From assembly GCA_040758595.1 (NCBI GenBank), contig JBFLVJ010000008.1, forward strand, positions 1 through 64,000: DNA of 64,000 nucleotides, written 5' to 3'. The position numbers and the translations under genes are program-made. Every line of letters starts with the position of its first letter. The first letter of the stretch is position 1. The notes beneath the pieces were generated by a model. That model did no database searches, was not told the origin of the DNA, and saw only the letters and a list, made by a program, of their open reading frames with translations. Shown piece after piece: positions 7,637-15,668 of the stretch. This DNA is from Bilamarchaeum sp040758595 (GTDB lineage: Archaea > Micrarchaeota > Micrarchaeia > Anstonellales > Bilamarchaeaceae).

Positions 7637-8098
7637 ATGGAGCTTTATCTGGTCCAGCATGCTGAAGCCAAAGCGGAAGAGGAGGACCCCGACCGCCCGC
7701 TCACCAGGCGCGGCAGGGAAGAGGCCGGGGCGGTCGCCAGCAGGCTCGCTGGATCAGGGATGCGGGTGGACCATATATTCCACTCTCCGAAGCTCCGCGC
7801 GATGCAGACGGCTGACATCTTCAACACTCACCTCAAGTCGCATGCGACCGAAGCGGAAGGACTCAAGCCGATGGACGAGCCGAAGGCGGCGCTGCGGCTG
7901 ATAGAATCCGCATCAGGGAGGGGGGAGAGCATCATGATTGTCGGCCATATGCCGCACCTCTCGAAGCTCGCATCCCTTCTGCTCTCCGGGAGGGATTCGC
8001 CGCCGCTGATATCGTTCAGGATGGCTGCCGTCATATGCATGGTCAAAGAAGAGAGCGGCTGGCAGGTCAAGTGGATGCTTCCGCCAGAGCTAGCCTGA
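7637..8098 (+). CDS. sixA: SixA-like histidine phosphatase
   Basis: A 153-residue phosphoglycerate-mutase-fold protein. LYLVQHAEAKAEEEDPDRPL carries the catalytic His, with Gln-His replacing the usual Arg-His. LTRRGREEA, HSPKLRAMQTADIF and IMIVGHMPHLSKLASLL (second His) follow. The short length and these motifs match SixA, a phosphohistidine phosphatase of phosphorelays. The start at 7637 is right after the lipoprotein stop. The Arg-to-Gln change beside the catalytic His is seen in some SixA-type proteins and should be tested before assuming activity. Its 3' end overlaps the convergent phosphomevalonate dehydratase small-subunit gene by 9 bp. Confidence 0.85.
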   Translation: MELYLVQHAEAKAEEEDPDRPLTRRGREEAGAVASRLAGSGMRVDHIFHSPKLRAMQTADIFNTHLKSHATEAEGLKPMDEPKAALRLIESASGRGESIMIVGHMPHLSKLASLLLSGRDSPPLISFRMAAVICMVKEESGWQVKWMLPPELA

Positions 8099-8488
8099 TC
8101 CTATCTTGCCTGCGGTCCCGTCCACCCGGACTATGTCGCCGTCTTTCAGCATGGAATAGATGTCTCCTTCAGGCTTGTCCACCATCGGTATGTTCGATAT
8201 TATGGCACCCACGGCGATTATCGGTTCCGCGCTCACATTGATTATGGCGGCGGGCGCCTTCCCGTTCTTTGCGAGTTGCAGCATGACATAAGAGCCGACC
8301 GTGGAGCCCTTCCCGTTCGGGAACACCAGCACCTTCCCAGCGACGTTCTTCCCTTCCAGCGGATGGCCTTTCTCGATGACCTCTCCGGTCGCCGGATCCA
8401 CTCCTCCGAGGAAACCGATGGGTTCCCTGCTGATTAGCGCCTCGCCTTCCACGACTCCCTTTGATATCGCCCTCGCTTTCATCTCCAT
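8090..8488 (-). CDS. Phosphomevalonate dehydratase small subunit (AcnX swivel, DUF126)
   Basis: 132 residues of the DUF126/AcnX swivelling domain: ARAISKGVVEGEALISREPI, PIGFLGGVDPATGEV, VFPNGKGSTVGSYVMLQL (the conserved GKGST loop) and PIIAVGAIISNIPMVD. It pairs with the large subunit, whose stop lies 5 bp upstream, to dehydrate 5-phosphomevalonate to trans-anhydromevalonate 5-phosphate in the archaeal mevalonate pathway. Start 8488 has GGTGA upstream. Cytosolic. Function is supported by the nearby UbiD, UbiX, IPK and mevalonate kinase genes. Confidence 0.9.
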   Translation of the reverse strand: MEMKARAISKGVVEGEALISREPIGFLGGVDPATGEVIEKGHPLEGKNVAGKVLVFPNGKGSTVGSYVMLQLAKNGKAPAAIINVSAEPIIAVGAIISNIPMVDKPEGDIYSMLKDGDIVRVDGTAGKIGSG

Positions 8489-8493
8489 GAATA

Positions 8494-9672
8494 TCACCTG
8501 TACAGTATGTCCTCCAGATCGCCGAATGCCACCTTCTGCTTGCACAGGCTGGGGAGATATACCGCAGCCTTTCCGGAGTCGGTCCCGGTGGTGACATACC
8601 CCATCCTCTCAAGGGGGCACACCACCATGCAGGTGTCCGCCACCACCCTCCCGCCTGCAGAGGATATGGCTGCGGAATAGCCGAGCTTCTCGGCTTCCTC
8701 CTTGGTCTTCCTGGCCGTGCAGACCCAGAACTCGCAGGTGGGTGTCCTCTGCGCCACCATATCCGCCACCCGCTTTATCTCATCAAGAGAGGCGTGCGGG
8801 CATCCGATCGTCACAAGATCGGGCTTCTGCCCTTCGTCCATCTGCGCTTTGGCCTCGTCCAGATCCTCCTGGGTGAATGCGATCCTCTCAGCTCCATCGG
8901 CTATCCGCCATTCCGGTGTGATGCCCTCCACGAAGAAGAGCGGGACAGAGCCGCTGGCGGCCATGGAAGCCCCTAGCACTTTCAGCTGTGCCTCGTCTGC
9001 CTTCTTTATGCCGGTGAATGCCGGATACCTCCGTTTCGCTTTCTTCCCGACCGCCCAGCCGAGCGCTCCGAAATCGGCGATGCCGCCCAGCCTGCACCGG
9101 ACATCCACGACCATGTCTGCCTTGCGGTCCTCTTCGATATGCAGCCCATAGAACGGCGTCACCCCGCATATGGCCGCCGCGAGCGCGGAAGGCCCGCCCT
9201 CCCGGTTGGTTTTCGCTCCCAGTACCGAGTTGGCGAACGCCACGGCGCTTGATTCGGCCCATGCCACGTGCTCCCCTTTTTTCGGCCTTATCCCGACGAA
9301 ATAGGGGGCGCAGGTGCAGGTCTTGGATATCCCCATCCTTGAATATGCGTCCAGGACCTCCATCTGCTTGATCGCGAAATCCTCGGGTATCTTCATCTCT
9401 CTCCATTGCTCGCGGTCCATGCCGGCCGGATTCAGGAATGTGTTCACTTTGACCCTGGCCCCTCTGGCCGCGAGATCCGCAAGGTATTCCAGCCCCGCCT
9501 GCCCGATGGTCTTGTAGGACACTCCGGAGACCTGCACGCTGGAGACGGGTATCATCCTCTCGGCCCCGTATATTTTTCCCAGCGCCACCAGTATCTCCAT
9601 GGACTGCCGGGCGGCCTCGCCCATCTCCCCATCGAACATGGCCTGCTCTTCATCAGCGAGTATCATCAGCAT
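8494..9672 (-). CDS. Phosphomevalonate dehydratase large subunit (aconitase X)
   Basis: 392 residues, the usual size of stand-alone archaeal AcnX catalytic subunits. The sequence shows ADEEQAMFDGEMGEA at the N-terminus, the cysteine-rich ISKTCTCAPYFVGIRP, a Ser/Gly stretch AVAFANSVLGAKTNREGGPS, IGCPHASLDE and VADTCMVVCPLE, which together should bind the Fe-S cluster and substrate. It works with the DUF126 subunit encoded just downstream. ATG 9672 and ATG 9666 are both possible; a TATA-like box near 9693 would put the mRNA start at 9666-9668. Some AcnX proteins act on cis-3-hydroxyproline in bacteria, but the isoprenoid neighbours make phosphomevalonate the likely substrate. Confidence 0.9.
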   Translation of the reverse strand: MLMILADEEQAMFDGEMGEAARQSMEILVALGKIYGAERMIPVSSVQVSGVSYKTIGQAGLEYLADLAARGARVKVNTFLNPAGMDREQWREMKIPEDFAIKQMEVLDAYSRMGISKTCTCAPYFVGIRPKKGEHVAWAESSAVAFANSVLGAKTNREGGPSALAAAICGVTPFYGLHIEEDRKADMVVDVRCRLGGIADFGALGWAVGKKAKRRYPAFTGIKKADEAQLKVLGASMAASGSVPLFFVEGITPEWRIADGAERIAFTQEDLDEAKAQMDEGQKPDLVTIGCPHASLDEIKRVADMVAQRTPTCEFWVCTARKTKEEAEKLGYSAAISSAGGRVVADTCMVVCPLERMGYVTTGTDSGKAAVYLPSLCKQKVAFGDLEDILYR

Positions 9673-9700
9673 GATATCGGAAGAAAGGAGATAAAATGGA

Positions 9701-11215
9701 TTACGGCTCTATGGTCGGGTGATAGGAACCTCCGAAATAGCCTCCATCGGGCAGTTCCCCTATCTCGCCCGGTTTAGGATCCTCAGGTCCAGGCTCTGAG
9801 TATACGATCTCTTGCACGACGTCCCGGTACTCAGGCGGCAACCCTTCTTCAGGGACGGGCTCCACGAACTCGCCGGCCGGGCTGAGAGCATCGTACAGGC
9901 CGAACATGATGTTATAGAAGCCGAACCTTATGCCGTTGAACAGGCCTTCGCCATCCACATCTATCCTGCCTGCGGAGAGCGCCTGTTGTATGCTCATGTC
10001 CTCGCTGGCCAGCAATGACATGGTCATCCTGTCCGTGCGTACGGTGACCGTAGGATCGCCGAGGGCTCCCTCTCCATAATCTGTCACGGCCCCGCCCTTG
10101 GTCACCAGGTAGCCGCCATCCCCCTCTGCGGTCTCGATGTTTATCCTCTCATCGCTGAAAAAGCCGCCGATGAACGGCGCGTCCACCAAATCTTCCTCAT
10201 AGAAGCCCGCGCTGCGTTCCACGAAAGAGCGGATTGCGTGGTCGCACTCCAGGTTGCCCCGGATGTTGGCCGGGTCGCGGCAGGTATCCTCTATGACTAC
10301 CGTCTGCTTCACGCAGTCCCAGCAGCCGGTCTGGTAGTTCTTGTAGCAGGCCGAATCCGCTCCGCAAGAATCCTGGCATGATGCCTGGTCCAGGTATTCG
10401 CCATCGGCCGCTATGCACAATGGTGCGAAGCAGCTGCAGCAGACCGGACAGCATGAGGCCCCGGAGCCGCATCCGGTCGGCTCCGCGAACGGGTCGCATC
10501 CCTCCCCCTTACCGGCCTCTATCTGCCCGTTCCCGCAGCAGCACCTGTCAGGGCAGGCATCGGCGCCGCATATATCGTCCGCTATCTCGTCGAGGTTCGC
10601 CTGCGTGGGCTCGGAACCGGCACCGGACGTCCTGGACATTATGCCGCCATCGCCGTCTTCCAGTCCCATCATATGGCCCGCCTCATGGGCGAAATCCTTG
10701 TAGTGCTCCCCGCCGGGATTGTCCGGGTCCACGGGTCTGCTCATCTGGTCGGACCACCAGCCGTTCTGGCTGTTCCCGCCGTTGCCGTTCGCCACTCCGT
10801 ACATATATCCCATGTAGAACGACGCGCCCTGGAGATCGGACTGGTTTCTGGGGGGATTGGCGTAGCTTCCGTCGGGCTTGAAATAATCCGTCACCATGAC
10901 GCAGTGATATCCCGGCGGACCTGGATTGCAGTTCACCTGGCTGGCATCGGTTATCTTCATGGTCACCACGTCGAACGTCATCGGGCACTTGCAGTCCCCT
11001 ACGGTCCTGAAGCCGTCCGGACCGTTCCATGTATCTTCGATCTCTTTCTCCGCCCGGCTGATGTAATCGTCGGAAGCGCCGGAGAACGCTATCTTCAGCG
11101 TTATCGCGAGCTCGCAATCTCCCTTCGTACAAGTCGTCTCAGCGAATGAGAGCGGACTCAGGAGAATGATCAGGCCGGATATCCAGAGCATACGCACCGC
11201 GCAAGAACGATCCAT
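9701..11215 (-). CDS. Secreted metzincin-type zinc metalloprotease, cysteine-rich
   Basis: 504 residues with a signal peptide (MLWISGLIILLSPLSFAETT). Residues 177-187 read HEAGHMMGLED, matching the extended zinc motif HExxHxxGxxD, followed at about 191 by GIMS, a plausible Met-turn. This is the metzincin layout, with Asp rather than His as third ligand as in snapalysins. A dense cysteine block (PDRCCCGNGQIEAGKGEGCD, CCPVCCSCFAPLC) of about 20 cysteines follows, then a 170-residue C-terminal region with a beta-rich look and a proline-rich tail. Transcription looks leaderless (TATA-like box near 11240). It splits the isoprenoid genes acnX and ubiD, with no evident functional link. Peptidase activity is inferred from the motif. 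Confidence 0.82.
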   Translation of the reverse strand: MDRSCAVRMLWISGLIILLSPLSFAETTCTKGDCELAITLKIAFSGASDDYISRAEKEIEDTWNGPDGFRTVGDCKCPMTFDVVTMKITDASQVNCNPGPPGYHCVMVTDYFKPDGSYANPPRNQSDLQGASFYMGYMYGVANGNGGNSQNGWWSDQMSRPVDPDNPGGEHYKDFAHEAGHMMGLEDGDGGIMSRTSGAGSEPTQANLDEIADDICGADACPDRCCCGNGQIEAGKGEGCDPFAEPTGCGSGASCCPVCCSCFAPLCIAADGEYLDQASCQDSCGADSACYKNYQTGCWDCVKQTVVIEDTCRDPANIRGNLECDHAIRSFVERSAGFYEEDLVDAPFIGGFFSDERINIETAEGDGGYLVTKGGAVTDYGEGALGDPTVTVRTDRMTMSLLASEDMSIQQALSAGRIDVDGEGLFNGIRFGFYNIMFGLYDALSPAGEFVEPVPEEGLPPEYRDVVQEIVYSEPGPEDPKPGEIGELPDGGYFGGSYHPTIEP

Positions 11216-11245
11216 GGCCTGCTTTGAAAGTGAAAATTAAAAAAA

Positions 11246-12544
11246 TCAGAGGTACTCTCCAGGATCTACCCTCTTCCACACAGCTTTCTCGAAATCCTTC
11301 TCCTTGCCCAGCGGCTTGGTGGCGTCTATTCCCATCTTGGCGGTGTCGCGCGTGACCGGGTCCGCGCTCGGATCCAGCGAAGAGCCCTTCTGCCCGCTCT
11401 TGATCATGACGTCCTTGTCGGCCTGCACCCTGGTGGCGATGGCCCACTCCACTGCCTGCATGTCATCCACGTCTATGTCGGCATCCACTATCACGACATG
11501 CTTGAGCGACTTGTGGCCTGCGAATGCGGCTTCTATCGCCTTCTTTCCGTCGTCATCGTGTCTCTTCTTTATCGATACCACTGCGTGCAGCCAGGAGCAT
11601 CCGCCGAATGTTATGTTGACGGCCTTGCAATTGCAGACCTTGTTCACTTCGTCGAAGATGGTCGGCTCTCTGGGCATGCCCATGAGCACCTTGTGCTCGT
11701 TGCCTCCTGGCACCAGGACATGCCAGATCGCATCATCCCTGTGATACATCTTCGTGAGCCTCATGACCCGCTGCTTGCGCACGATGTCATAAGTCTCTGT
11801 CAGGTCCACGAACGGCCCTTCGTCATGCATCTCCCTGGTGAGCTTGCCCTCGAACGCGAATTCGCAGTCTGCCGGGACCTCTATCCCGTTGGACAGCCTC
11901 ACGGTCTTCACCGGCGCGAGGGCGTCGGCGAACTCCAATTCGTCCTGCCCCAGCTTGGACGAGATGGCGGCCGACAGGAGCACGTTGATGGGCGCACCCA
12001 CAACGACAGCGACATCCAGTTCATTCCCGGCCCGCTCCATGAACTCATTGAGGTGCCTCGGCAGTATCCTCACGGCCACCCTGTCCTTGCCGATGACCAT
12101 CATCCTGTGGAACGAGAGGTTGCGCCCCAGCTCCTTGTCATAGGCGATGACTATCGCGGAGGAGAGGTACGGACCGCCGTCCTTCTCTGCATGGAACGGT
12201 ATCGGGAGGCACCCCAGATCGACCGAATCGAGCCGGTTCTCCATCACCGGCGCCTGCGATTCGGGGACGGGTTCGGGTTTTGAGGGGTTGTTTATCGCAT
12301 GGACGAGCTTCGGTATCAGCTCGCTTTTCCTTATCCCGAGATAATCGCACACCAGCTCCCTGGTGGAGAAGACGTTGCCGACGGCCGGGAACGCGGAACC
12401 CGAGACCTCCGGGACCAGCACCGGCGTGCCGTCCACCGCACGCATCAGCCCGGCCAGCTCCAGGTGCTTGGAGAGCTTCCTCTTCGCTACCTTCAGCCTG
12501 CCATCATCCTTCAGCCTATCGACGAATTCACGGAACGTCTTCAT
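11246..12544 (-). CDS. UbiD-family anhydromevalonate phosphate decarboxylase
   Basis: 432 residues of the UbiD family: MKTFREFVDRLKDDGRLKVA at the N-terminus, then GNVFSTRELVCDYLG, the Arg-rich RMMVIGKDRVAVRILPRHLN, FAFEGKLTREMHDEGPFVDL (with catalytic Glu/Asp residues) and DADIDVDDMQAVEWAIATR. The enzyme uses prenylated FMN made by UbiX. The start overlaps the ubiX stop in an ATGA, so the cofactor maker and user are translationally coupled. With phosphomevalonate dehydratase and IPK nearby, the likely reaction is decarboxylation of trans-anhydromevalonate 5-phosphate to isopentenyl phosphate. Menaquinone or ubiquinone synthesis, the bacterial role, has no support here. Confidence 0.9.
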   Translation of the reverse strand: MKTFREFVDRLKDDGRLKVAKRKLSKHLELAGLMRAVDGTPVLVPEVSGSAFPAVGNVFSTRELVCDYLGIRKSELIPKLVHAINNPSKPEPVPESQAPVMENRLDSVDLGCLPIPFHAEKDGGPYLSSAIVIAYDKELGRNLSFHRMMVIGKDRVAVRILPRHLNEFMERAGNELDVAVVVGAPINVLLSAAISSKLGQDELEFADALAPVKTVRLSNGIEVPADCEFAFEGKLTREMHDEGPFVDLTETYDIVRKQRVMRLTKMYHRDDAIWHVLVPGGNEHKVLMGMPREPTIFDEVNKVCNCKAVNITFGGCSWLHAVVSIKKRHDDDGKKAIEAAFAGHKSLKHVVIVDADIDVDDMQAVEWAIATRVQADKDVMIKSGQKGSSLDPSADPVTRDTAKMGIDATKPLGKEKDFEKAVWKRVDPGEYL

Positions 12545-13077
12545 GCCTTCCACCGTTTTCCGATGCCATGCTCCAGCCCGAGCTGGTCCAGCACCCTCGC
12601 GACTATGAAATCGATGAGGTCGTCGACGCTCTTTGGCCTGCCGTAGAATCCCGGCGATGCCGGAAGCACCACTCCGCCGGCGAGCGTCACCCTCTCCATG
12701 TTCTTTATGGTTATCAATGAGTATGGGGTCTCCCTGAGGACAAGTATCAGTTTCCTCCTCTCCTTGAGCGCGACCTCGGCCGCCCTTGTGATGAGGGTGT
12801 CTCCGACGCCATTGGCGATCTCGCCGAGCGTCTTGAGCGAGCAGGGTATCACGACCACCGCGTCGGCGGGATTGGAGCCTGATGCGAAGGGGCAACTGAA
12901 ATCCCTCTCGCTAAAGTCCGCTTCCGGCAGTGCTGCGCCCTCGGCTCTCGCCACTTCCCTCGCCCCTGAGCTGGCCACGACGCTAACCTCCACGCCTTCC
13001 ATGCCTTTGAGGACAGAGGCGAGCCTGTGGCCGTATTCCAGCCCCGAGGCTCCGGTGATGGCTACGAGGATGCGCAT
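12541..13077 (-). CDS. ubiX: Flavin prenyltransferase UbiX
   Basis: 178 residues, standard UbiX length. ILVAITGASGLEYGHRLASV is the FMN-binding GASG start; VVVIPCSLKTLGEIANGVGD, LILVLRETPYSLITIKNM and LPASPGFYGRPKSVDDLIDF are family hallmarks. It joins a prenyl group from a prenyl phosphate to FMN to supply the prenyl-FMN cofactor of the coupled UbiD enzyme. A TATA-like element near 13100-13108 fits a leaderless start at 13077. It is the first gene of the ubiX-ubiD unit. Confidence 0.93.
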   Translation of the reverse strand: MRILVAITGASGLEYGHRLASVLKGMEGVEVSVVASSGAREVARAEGAALPEADFSERDFSCPFASGSNPADAVVVIPCSLKTLGEIANGVGDTLITRAAEVALKERRKLILVLRETPYSLITIKNMERVTLAGGVVLPASPGFYGRPKSVDDLIDFIVARVLDQLGLEHGIGKRWKA

Positions 13078-13175
13078 ACCCTGCTAGTCTGGGACAAACT
13101 TTTATTAATCTTATCCCCCTTGATTTAGGTCCCCATGCATAAACCGGTGTCTGCCGGTAAAAAGAAGTGGTTGCC

Positions 13176-13292
13176 ATGTTCGGATGGATATTGAAGACAA
13201 ACTGGGATATCGACCGGATCTCCAGAGCGTACAGGATGAAGAAGAAGAAGGATGCCTCCCTATGCCTAGATGAGGAGGCCAAGCTGCGGTGA
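13176..13292 (+). CDS. Possible 38-residue basic peptide
   Basis: An ATG at 13176 opens a 38-codon frame (MFGWILKTNWDIDRISRAYR then a run of four lysines and an acidic tail) between ubiX and ipk. The composition is protein-like, but there is no convincing ribosome site, and an overlapping 19-codon frame begins at 13135 just after a TATA-like box. It could be a small protein, a leader peptide or nothing. Only comparison with relatives could decide. Confidence 0.3.
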   Translation: MFGWILKTNWDIDRISRAYRMKKKKDASLCLDEEAKLR

Positions 13293-13325
13293 GCAATTAA
13301 ATTACCTTCCTGTTTATCCTTTTTT

Positions 13326-14081
13326 ATGAAGATACTCAAGCTCGGCGGCAGCGCCATCACCGACAAGAAAGGCTATCGCAAGGCGAGGCCGTCCGCCATC
13401 AAATCCCTGGCCGAAGCCGTCGCCAAGCTTTGGCGCAAGGGCGTCCGGGACCTGGTCATCGTCCACGGCGCGGGCTCCTTCGGCCATGCACTGGTGATAA
13501 AGCACGGCCTTCAGGATGGGGTGAAGAACACCTCGGAGAAGCTCGGCTTCGCCGACACCCATGCGGCCTGCAGCGAGCTCTCGCTGATGCTCGTCGAAGC
13601 GCTCATAGATAACGGGGCCCCGGCTATCTCCATACCGCCCGCCGCGATAGTGACGCTCAAAGACAAGCGCATATCCTCATTCGACACCAAGCTCGTCAAC
13701 GACTATCTGGATTCGGGTTACCTCCCTGTCCTCTACGGCGACATGGCGCCCGATTCGGTGCTAGGAGGCTACCCTTGCTCCGGCGACCAGATCGTCTCCT
13801 ATCTGGGCAAGGGCGCGGAGATGATCGTCCTCGCGAGCGACGTGGATGGGGTGCTGGACGACAAAGGCCAGGTCATCCCTTCCATCAGCCGCTACAACCT
13901 GGAGGAGGTCTCAAAACACCTCAAGCATACCGAGAACGACGTCACCGGTGGCATGCGGGGCAAGATAGAAGAGCTGCTGGGCCTGGGCACTACATCATAC
14001 ATAGTGAACGCCAAGAAACCCGAGCGCATACTCTCCCTTTTCGAAGGCAAAGAGGCGCCCTGCACCCGGATAGATGGCTGA
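13326..14081 (+). CDS. ipk: Isopentenyl phosphate kinase
   Basis: 251 residues of the amino-acid-kinase fold. ILKLGGSAITDKKGYRKARP is the nucleotide-binding start, VIVHGAGSFGHALVIKHGL contains the substrate-binding His 54 typical of IPK, and LPVLYGDMAPDSVLGGYPCS and VLASDVDGVLDD follow. It phosphorylates isopentenyl phosphate to isopentenyl diphosphate, the last step of the archaeal mevalonate route. AT-rich DNA about 26 bp upstream (near 13299) fits a leaderless start at 13326. It is divergent from ubiX-ubiD and abuts, end to end, the FecR-domain gene. Confidence 0.93.
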   Translation: MKILKLGGSAITDKKGYRKARPSAIKSLAEAVAKLWRKGVRDLVIVHGAGSFGHALVIKHGLQDGVKNTSEKLGFADTHAACSELSLMLVEALIDNGAPAISIPPAAIVTLKDKRISSFDTKLVNDYLDSGYLPVLYGDMAPDSVLGGYPCSGDQIVSYLGKGAEMIVLASDVDGVLDDKGQVIPSISRYNLEEVSKHLKHTENDVTGGMRGKIEELLGLGTTSYIVNAKKPERILSLFEGKEAPCTRIDG

Positions 14082-14948
14082 TCAGGCGAGTCTTCCGGCC
14101 AGGCAGGCTCCGAGCGCGACCGCTCCGACTATGAACGCGGATCCGCATCCGCTTCCCACCCAGCGCTCTTTCTCAGCGGCGCTGTCGAAACGTTCGATAT
14201 CTCCCAGGCCGCCGTTGCCGACCTTCATCATCTCGCCTGCGTTGAGATTGACCGTCTCGGAGGAGAGGTCTGTTATCTGCACATCCCCTCCGACGACCTT
14301 GATCTCTGCCTCCCGCATCATCTCATCGTAGTAGACAGAGAATGCGGTGCCCTTGACGCCAGCTACGGAGACCCGGGTGTGGACCTCGAACTTCGTCCCA
14401 TCTCTCTTAGTGACGTCGGAATATATGGCGCCCTTTATCAGCTCGAGGACCACAGAGAACGTGCTCTTATCCTCAAGCTTCTGCAGCTCGGTGAGGTCCA
14501 GCGTGGTATCCCCATCCAGGTATATCTTGCAGTCATCATCGAGCAGTATCGTTGCGGTTGAGCCATAGCCGGTGCGGACGCTGTACCCCTGGCCGAGCGG
14601 TATCTTGCTAGCGACCTTCACCCAGCTCCCTCCCGGAGCCATCACATAGACCTCCCCGGAGTATCGGGCCAGATTCGCCCCTTCGGGCTGCATCATGCCG
14701 CCTTGACCTACGCCGACGACCGTTTCTCCTCCTTCGTAGGGGCAGTAACACACGCAGGGCTCGCCCTGCGGGCATTCGCAGGATACATAGGCCCCTGCGG
14801 ATTCGCTGTACTCTCCCGAGCAGTCGATGGTGCAGGGGATGCCGTCTATCCCTCCGCAAAGGAAACAATCATCGGCTCCCGCCGGACAGCCTCCGGCGAA
14901 AACGCTTCCCGAGAAAACCAGCCAGATAAGGAATGTCGGGCTTCTCAT
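14082..14948 (-). CDS. Secreted FecR-domain surface protein, C-terminally anchored
   Basis: 288 residues from ATG 14948: signal peptide (PTFLIWLVFSGSVFAGG), a cysteine-rich stretch (DDCFLCGGIDGIPCTIDC and CECPQGEPCVCYCPY), then a FecR-like domain (VRTGYGSTATILLDDDCKIY, FEVHTRVSVAGVKGTAFSVY) and a hydrophobic C-terminal segment, AFIVGAVALGACLAG. FecR domains in archaea occur in cell-surface proteins of unknown role; bacterial FecR senses iron transport but nothing here points to that. The start codon lies 25.5 nt from a palindromic TATA box shared with the divergent nth gene, so the mRNA should be leaderless. Confidence 0.78.
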   Translation of the reverse strand: MRSPTFLIWLVFSGSVFAGGCPAGADDCFLCGGIDGIPCTIDCSGEYSESAGAYVSCECPQGEPCVCYCPYEGGETVVGVGQGGMMQPEGANLARYSGEVYVMAPGGSWVKVASKIPLGQGYSVRTGYGSTATILLDDDCKIYLDGDTTLDLTELQKLEDKSTFSVVLELIKGAIYSDVTKRDGTKFEVHTRVSVAGVKGTAFSVYYDEMMREAEIKVVGGDVQITDLSSETVNLNAGEMMKVGNGGLGDIERFDSAAEKERWVGSGCGSAFIVGAVALGACLAGRLA

Positions 14949-14970
14949 GCCGAGCCATCTGCGGCTATGA

Positions 14971-14976
14971 TTATAA
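14971..14976. promoter_or_regulatory. Palindromic TATA box shared by FecR-domain gene and nth
   Basis: TTATAA, centre 14973.5. The leftward ATG (14948) is 25.5 nt away and the rightward ATG (15000) 26.5 nt away, both the expected archaeal TATA-to-start-site distance. No second box is seen, so one element likely fires in both directions and yields leaderless transcripts. Confidence 0.6.
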
Positions 14977-14999
14977 ACCTCGTCATGGCTCAATCAGAT

Positions 15000-15668
15000 A
15001 TGGCCAATAAGAGGGCGCTAGAGAGGATGGGCTGGATGCTCGACCAGATGGAAAAAGAGGCCCGCAAGCGCGACGCGCCGGTCTTCCGCGCCGAGGATTC
15101 GACCAAGGATACCCCATTCACCATCCTCGTATTCACCATGCTCTCTGCCCGCACCAAGGACAGCGCCACGACCGATGCGGTCGCCCGGCTCTTCAAAAAA
15201 GCCAAGACCCCCGGACAAATCGCCTCGCTCGGAGCTCGCGAACTAGAGGAGCTCCTCTACGGGGTCGGTTTCTACCGCGTTAAAGCCAAGAACCTCATCG
15301 CCATATCAAAAGCCATCGATGGGCTCGGTGCGGTCCCTGACACTCTTGAGGGGTTGATGTCGCTCCCGGGAGTCGGGAGGAAGACCGCGAACATCGTGCT
15401 CGCCCGTGCATTCGGGAAGAACACGCTAGGAGTGGATGTCCATGTCCACAGGATAAGCAACCGGCTAGGGATGGTCAAGACGAAGAAACCCGAGGAGACC
15501 GAGCGCGCCCTTTTGCGCATCGTCCCCGAGCGCTACATCCGCAGCCTCAACCGGGATTTCGTGGCGTTCGGCCAGACGGTCTGTCTTCCTAGGAACCCGA
15601 AGTGCGATATCTGCCCGATACGCGGGCTCTGTGAGCGGGTGGGCCTCAGCTTGAGACGACGGTCGTGA
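15000..15668 (+). CDS. nth: Endonuclease III (HhH-GPD, Fe-S)
   Basis: 222 residues. The helix-hairpin-helix LMSLPGVGRKTANIVLARAF supplies the catalytic Lys, LGVDVHVHRISNRLG the catalytic Asp, and the C-terminal VCLPRNPKCDICPIRGLC fits the Cys-x6-Cys-x2-Cys-x5-Cys iron-sulfur loop. It removes oxidised pyrimidines and nicks the abasic site in base-excision repair. Upstream in-frame ATGs at 14967 and 14985 exist, but the TATA box at 14971-14976 predicts transcription from about 15000, so that ATG is preferred. The 3' end overlaps the convergent mevalonate kinase gene by 23 bp. Confidence 0.9.
   Translation: MANKRALERMGWMLDQMEKEARKRDAPVFRAEDSTKDTPFTILVFTMLSARTKDSATTDAVARLFKKAKTPGQIASLGARELEELLYGVGFYRVKAKNLIAISKAIDGLGAVPDTLEGLMSLPGVGRKTANIVLARAFGKNTLGVDVHVHRISNRLGMVKTKKPEETERALLRIVPERYIRSLNRDFVAFGQTVCLPRNPKCDICPIRGLCERVGLSLRRRS

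Noticed and set aside
12545..12895. 117-codon N-terminal extension of the UbiD frame
   Set aside because: It runs through ubiX in another frame with Arg-rich noise. The ATG at 12544, overlapping the ubiX stop, gives the normal UbiD start.
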